64,000 bases of DNA. It comes from Penelope pileata. Its lineage: Eukaryota > Chordata > Aves > Galliformes > Cracidae. Shown here one piece after another: positions 62,600 through 64,000 of this stretch; position 1 is the first letter of the stretch, and each line of letters opens with the position of its first letter. The DNA is taken from contig WBMW01000582.1 in the NCBI GenBank assembly GCA_013396635.1, positions 1,858,703-1,922,702 on the forward strand, written 5' to 3'. Under the pieces are notes generated by a model. It was not told the DNA's origin, searched no databases, and saw nothing but the letters and a program-made list of their open reading frames with translations. The position numbers and the translations under genes are program-made.

Positions 62600-63730
62600 A
62601 ACAGCCCCGGAGGAGCGTGTGTGCTGTTCGGCACTAAAAATCCACGGCTCGCCCTACGGCACTGCCGTCCGCTTTCTCCCCCGGCTGTACGCGCCGGGCA
62701 CCCAGAGGGAGGTTTACCTATCGCAGAGGTGTTTGCGAGCCATCACCCCTGAGCCGTGGCACGATGGAATGAATATATGCGCTCATGCCATGTGCGTTTA
62801 ACCGTATCCCTCCACAGAGCGCTCCCGTACTGAATGGGTCCCGGTTTCGTTCGCCCGAGCTCACAGCCCGGGAAGGAATCCCAAACATCCCCGGGATTTC
62901 TGCTTCCAAAGAGCACTCTGGTAACCGGTGAACATTTCCGGTGTGTAACACTCCGAAGCATTGCAGCCTTTTGGGAAACGCAGTGCTGTAGAAAAAGGTT
63001 TTGCTTATTTTTATGGGAATGCAACCGCCTTTTTTTATTTCTCCTCTTTAAGCCGTCTGCCACGGCTGCGGAAGAGCTCCGCGTTTTTACCCGACGGGCG
63101 GACGGCAGCCGGCTCTGCTGGCAGCTCCCCGTCCCTCCCGGCTGCGCTGAGCTACGGACCCTGAGCTCAGAGACCCGCACGGAGCGCGGCTCTGGGGGAC
63201 AACAGGGCGATGAGGGGGCAGAGAGGACCGCGGTTCTGTCCCTCCGCGAGCGAACAGCGTGGGGCGAAGCCTTTAGCCGGAGGGACCCCGAGTCCCGGCC
63301 CGGGCCGCCCCTCCGCCGGCCCCGGGAGCCCCGGGAGGCCCCGGCCCTACGGCCGAGGCTCGTAGTCCCGGTTGGGGCTCCTGCCTCGTGCTCCGCCTTT
63401 GTCGGGGTGTCCCTGCGAAGGGCATCGGGAAGGGTTCTGGGTTCCTGCGGGAATAGACTGCAGAGAGCCCGGGCTCCTGTGGCTGTTGGGGAGATGGGTT
63501 TTGTTGGGATTCTGTTTGTTTGTTTTGAGAGGGTCGCTGCCTTATTTTGCACCGGTGGCTCCGGACTGGGGCAGCTCCGTACGGGTGCGCAGCTCCCGCC
63601 CGCGCCTCCCCCCGGGGCACGGTGACCACACTGCGCCCGGAGGGCTCCGCGGGGCCGCAGCCGTCGCTGGGCCGAGGGCACGGCCGCTGCGAGCCCGACC
63701 CGCGAGTGCTGCGCTCTGGTACACGGCACT
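62600..63730. promoter_or_regulatory. CpG island 3 (largest)
   Basis: About 1.1 kb of CpG-rich DNA, densest from about 63,050 to 63,720. Long frames cover it on both strands (328 codons minus, 263 codons plus), but they overlap each other, have low-complexity Arg/Pro/Gly/Ala/Ser composition and no recognised domain, so they are treated as products of composition. It may be the promoter region of a gene lying outside the window to the right or overlapping this end. Confidence 0.8.
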
Positions 63731-63743
63731 GGGGGAGAGCTGA

Positions 63744-63819
63744 CTTATTTATCTCGCTTCCTTATTTATCTCGCTTCCTTATTTATCTGTCTATTTATTT
63801 ATTTACTTATTTATTTATG
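63744..63819 (+). repeat. 17-bp tandem repeat passing into (TTTA)n
   Basis: CTTATTTATCTCGCTTC occurs at 63,744 and 63,761 with a partial third copy at 63,778, followed by TTTA/CTTA tetranucleotide repeats to about 63,819. It sits at the right shoulder of CpG island 3. Confidence 0.9.
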
Positions 63820-64000
63820 TTGGGGCTCAGTTTATTTCCTTTGTTTTGGAGTGGAGAGGGCTAGGGGCTTGAGCTTTGGGGTTGTTTCTTTTTTCGGCTT
63901 TTCGCTGATTCATTTTGCCCCACTGGTTCTCCCGCACTGTTCCCAGACCCACACCTCCTGGCTCGGGTCACAGAAATGGGTTTAATCGCATTTCCTCCCG

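Noticed and set aside
62743..63729. 328-codon minus and 263-codon plus open frames over CpG island 3
   Set aside because: Stops are rare in such GC-rich DNA, the two frames overlap on opposite strands, and composition is low-complexity. A first exon could be hidden here but cannot be identified.
1..64000. CRISPR arrays, bacterial operons, tRNA and rRNA genes
   Set aside because: No regularly spaced direct repeats, no bacterial gene density, and no cloverleaf or rRNA core sequence was recognised; the window is vertebrate in character.

Overview
The window looks like avian nuclear DNA, most likely from a galliform or close relative. The clearest marks are three CR1 (chicken repeat 1) LINE 3' ends, each finishing in the ATTCTATGATT-type tail typical of bird genomes, and pieces of a mariner DNA transposon whose translated fragments match, from memory, the Galluhop/Mariner1 type of chicken and turkey. 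The assignment rests on those repeats. No protein-coding gene could be named.

Positions 1 to about 57,000 behave as an AT-rich gene desert. They hold CR1 tails (about 1,890-2,166, 16,765-16,926, 17,160-17,560), a possible degenerate LTR (about 5,442-6,063), a rearranged mariner locus (25,345-26,466), a 107-bp perfect tandem duplication (36,861-37,074), a roughly 300-bp purine-only microsatellite (42,444-42,750), two diverged copies of an unnamed repeat (about 48,004 and 51,302), and many short simple repeats. Open reading frames here are short, unrecognised, and mostly explained by low stop density or repeat content.

From about 57,000 to the right edge the character changes sharply. GC and CpG rise in several separate islands (about 57,590-58,440, 59,225-59,415, 61,290-61,520, 62,600-63,730), with AT-rich, homeodomain/POU-site-rich sequence between them, notably 61,990-62,350. 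Several CpG islands next to a large desert are typical of the flank of a developmental regulatory gene; that is an inference from layout. One minus-strand candidate coding exon (60,528-60,655) has good splice signals and a single open frame, and a strong splice donor lies 217 bases upstream of it. Neither could be tied to a known protein.

No convincing previously undescribed system was found. The points most worth checking are the mariner locus with its 5' and 3' halves in opposite orientation, the candidate exon and intron at 60.5-60.9 kb, the island-flanked regulatory-looking block at 62 kb, the perfect 107-bp duplication, and the unnamed repeat pair at 48 and 51 kb.
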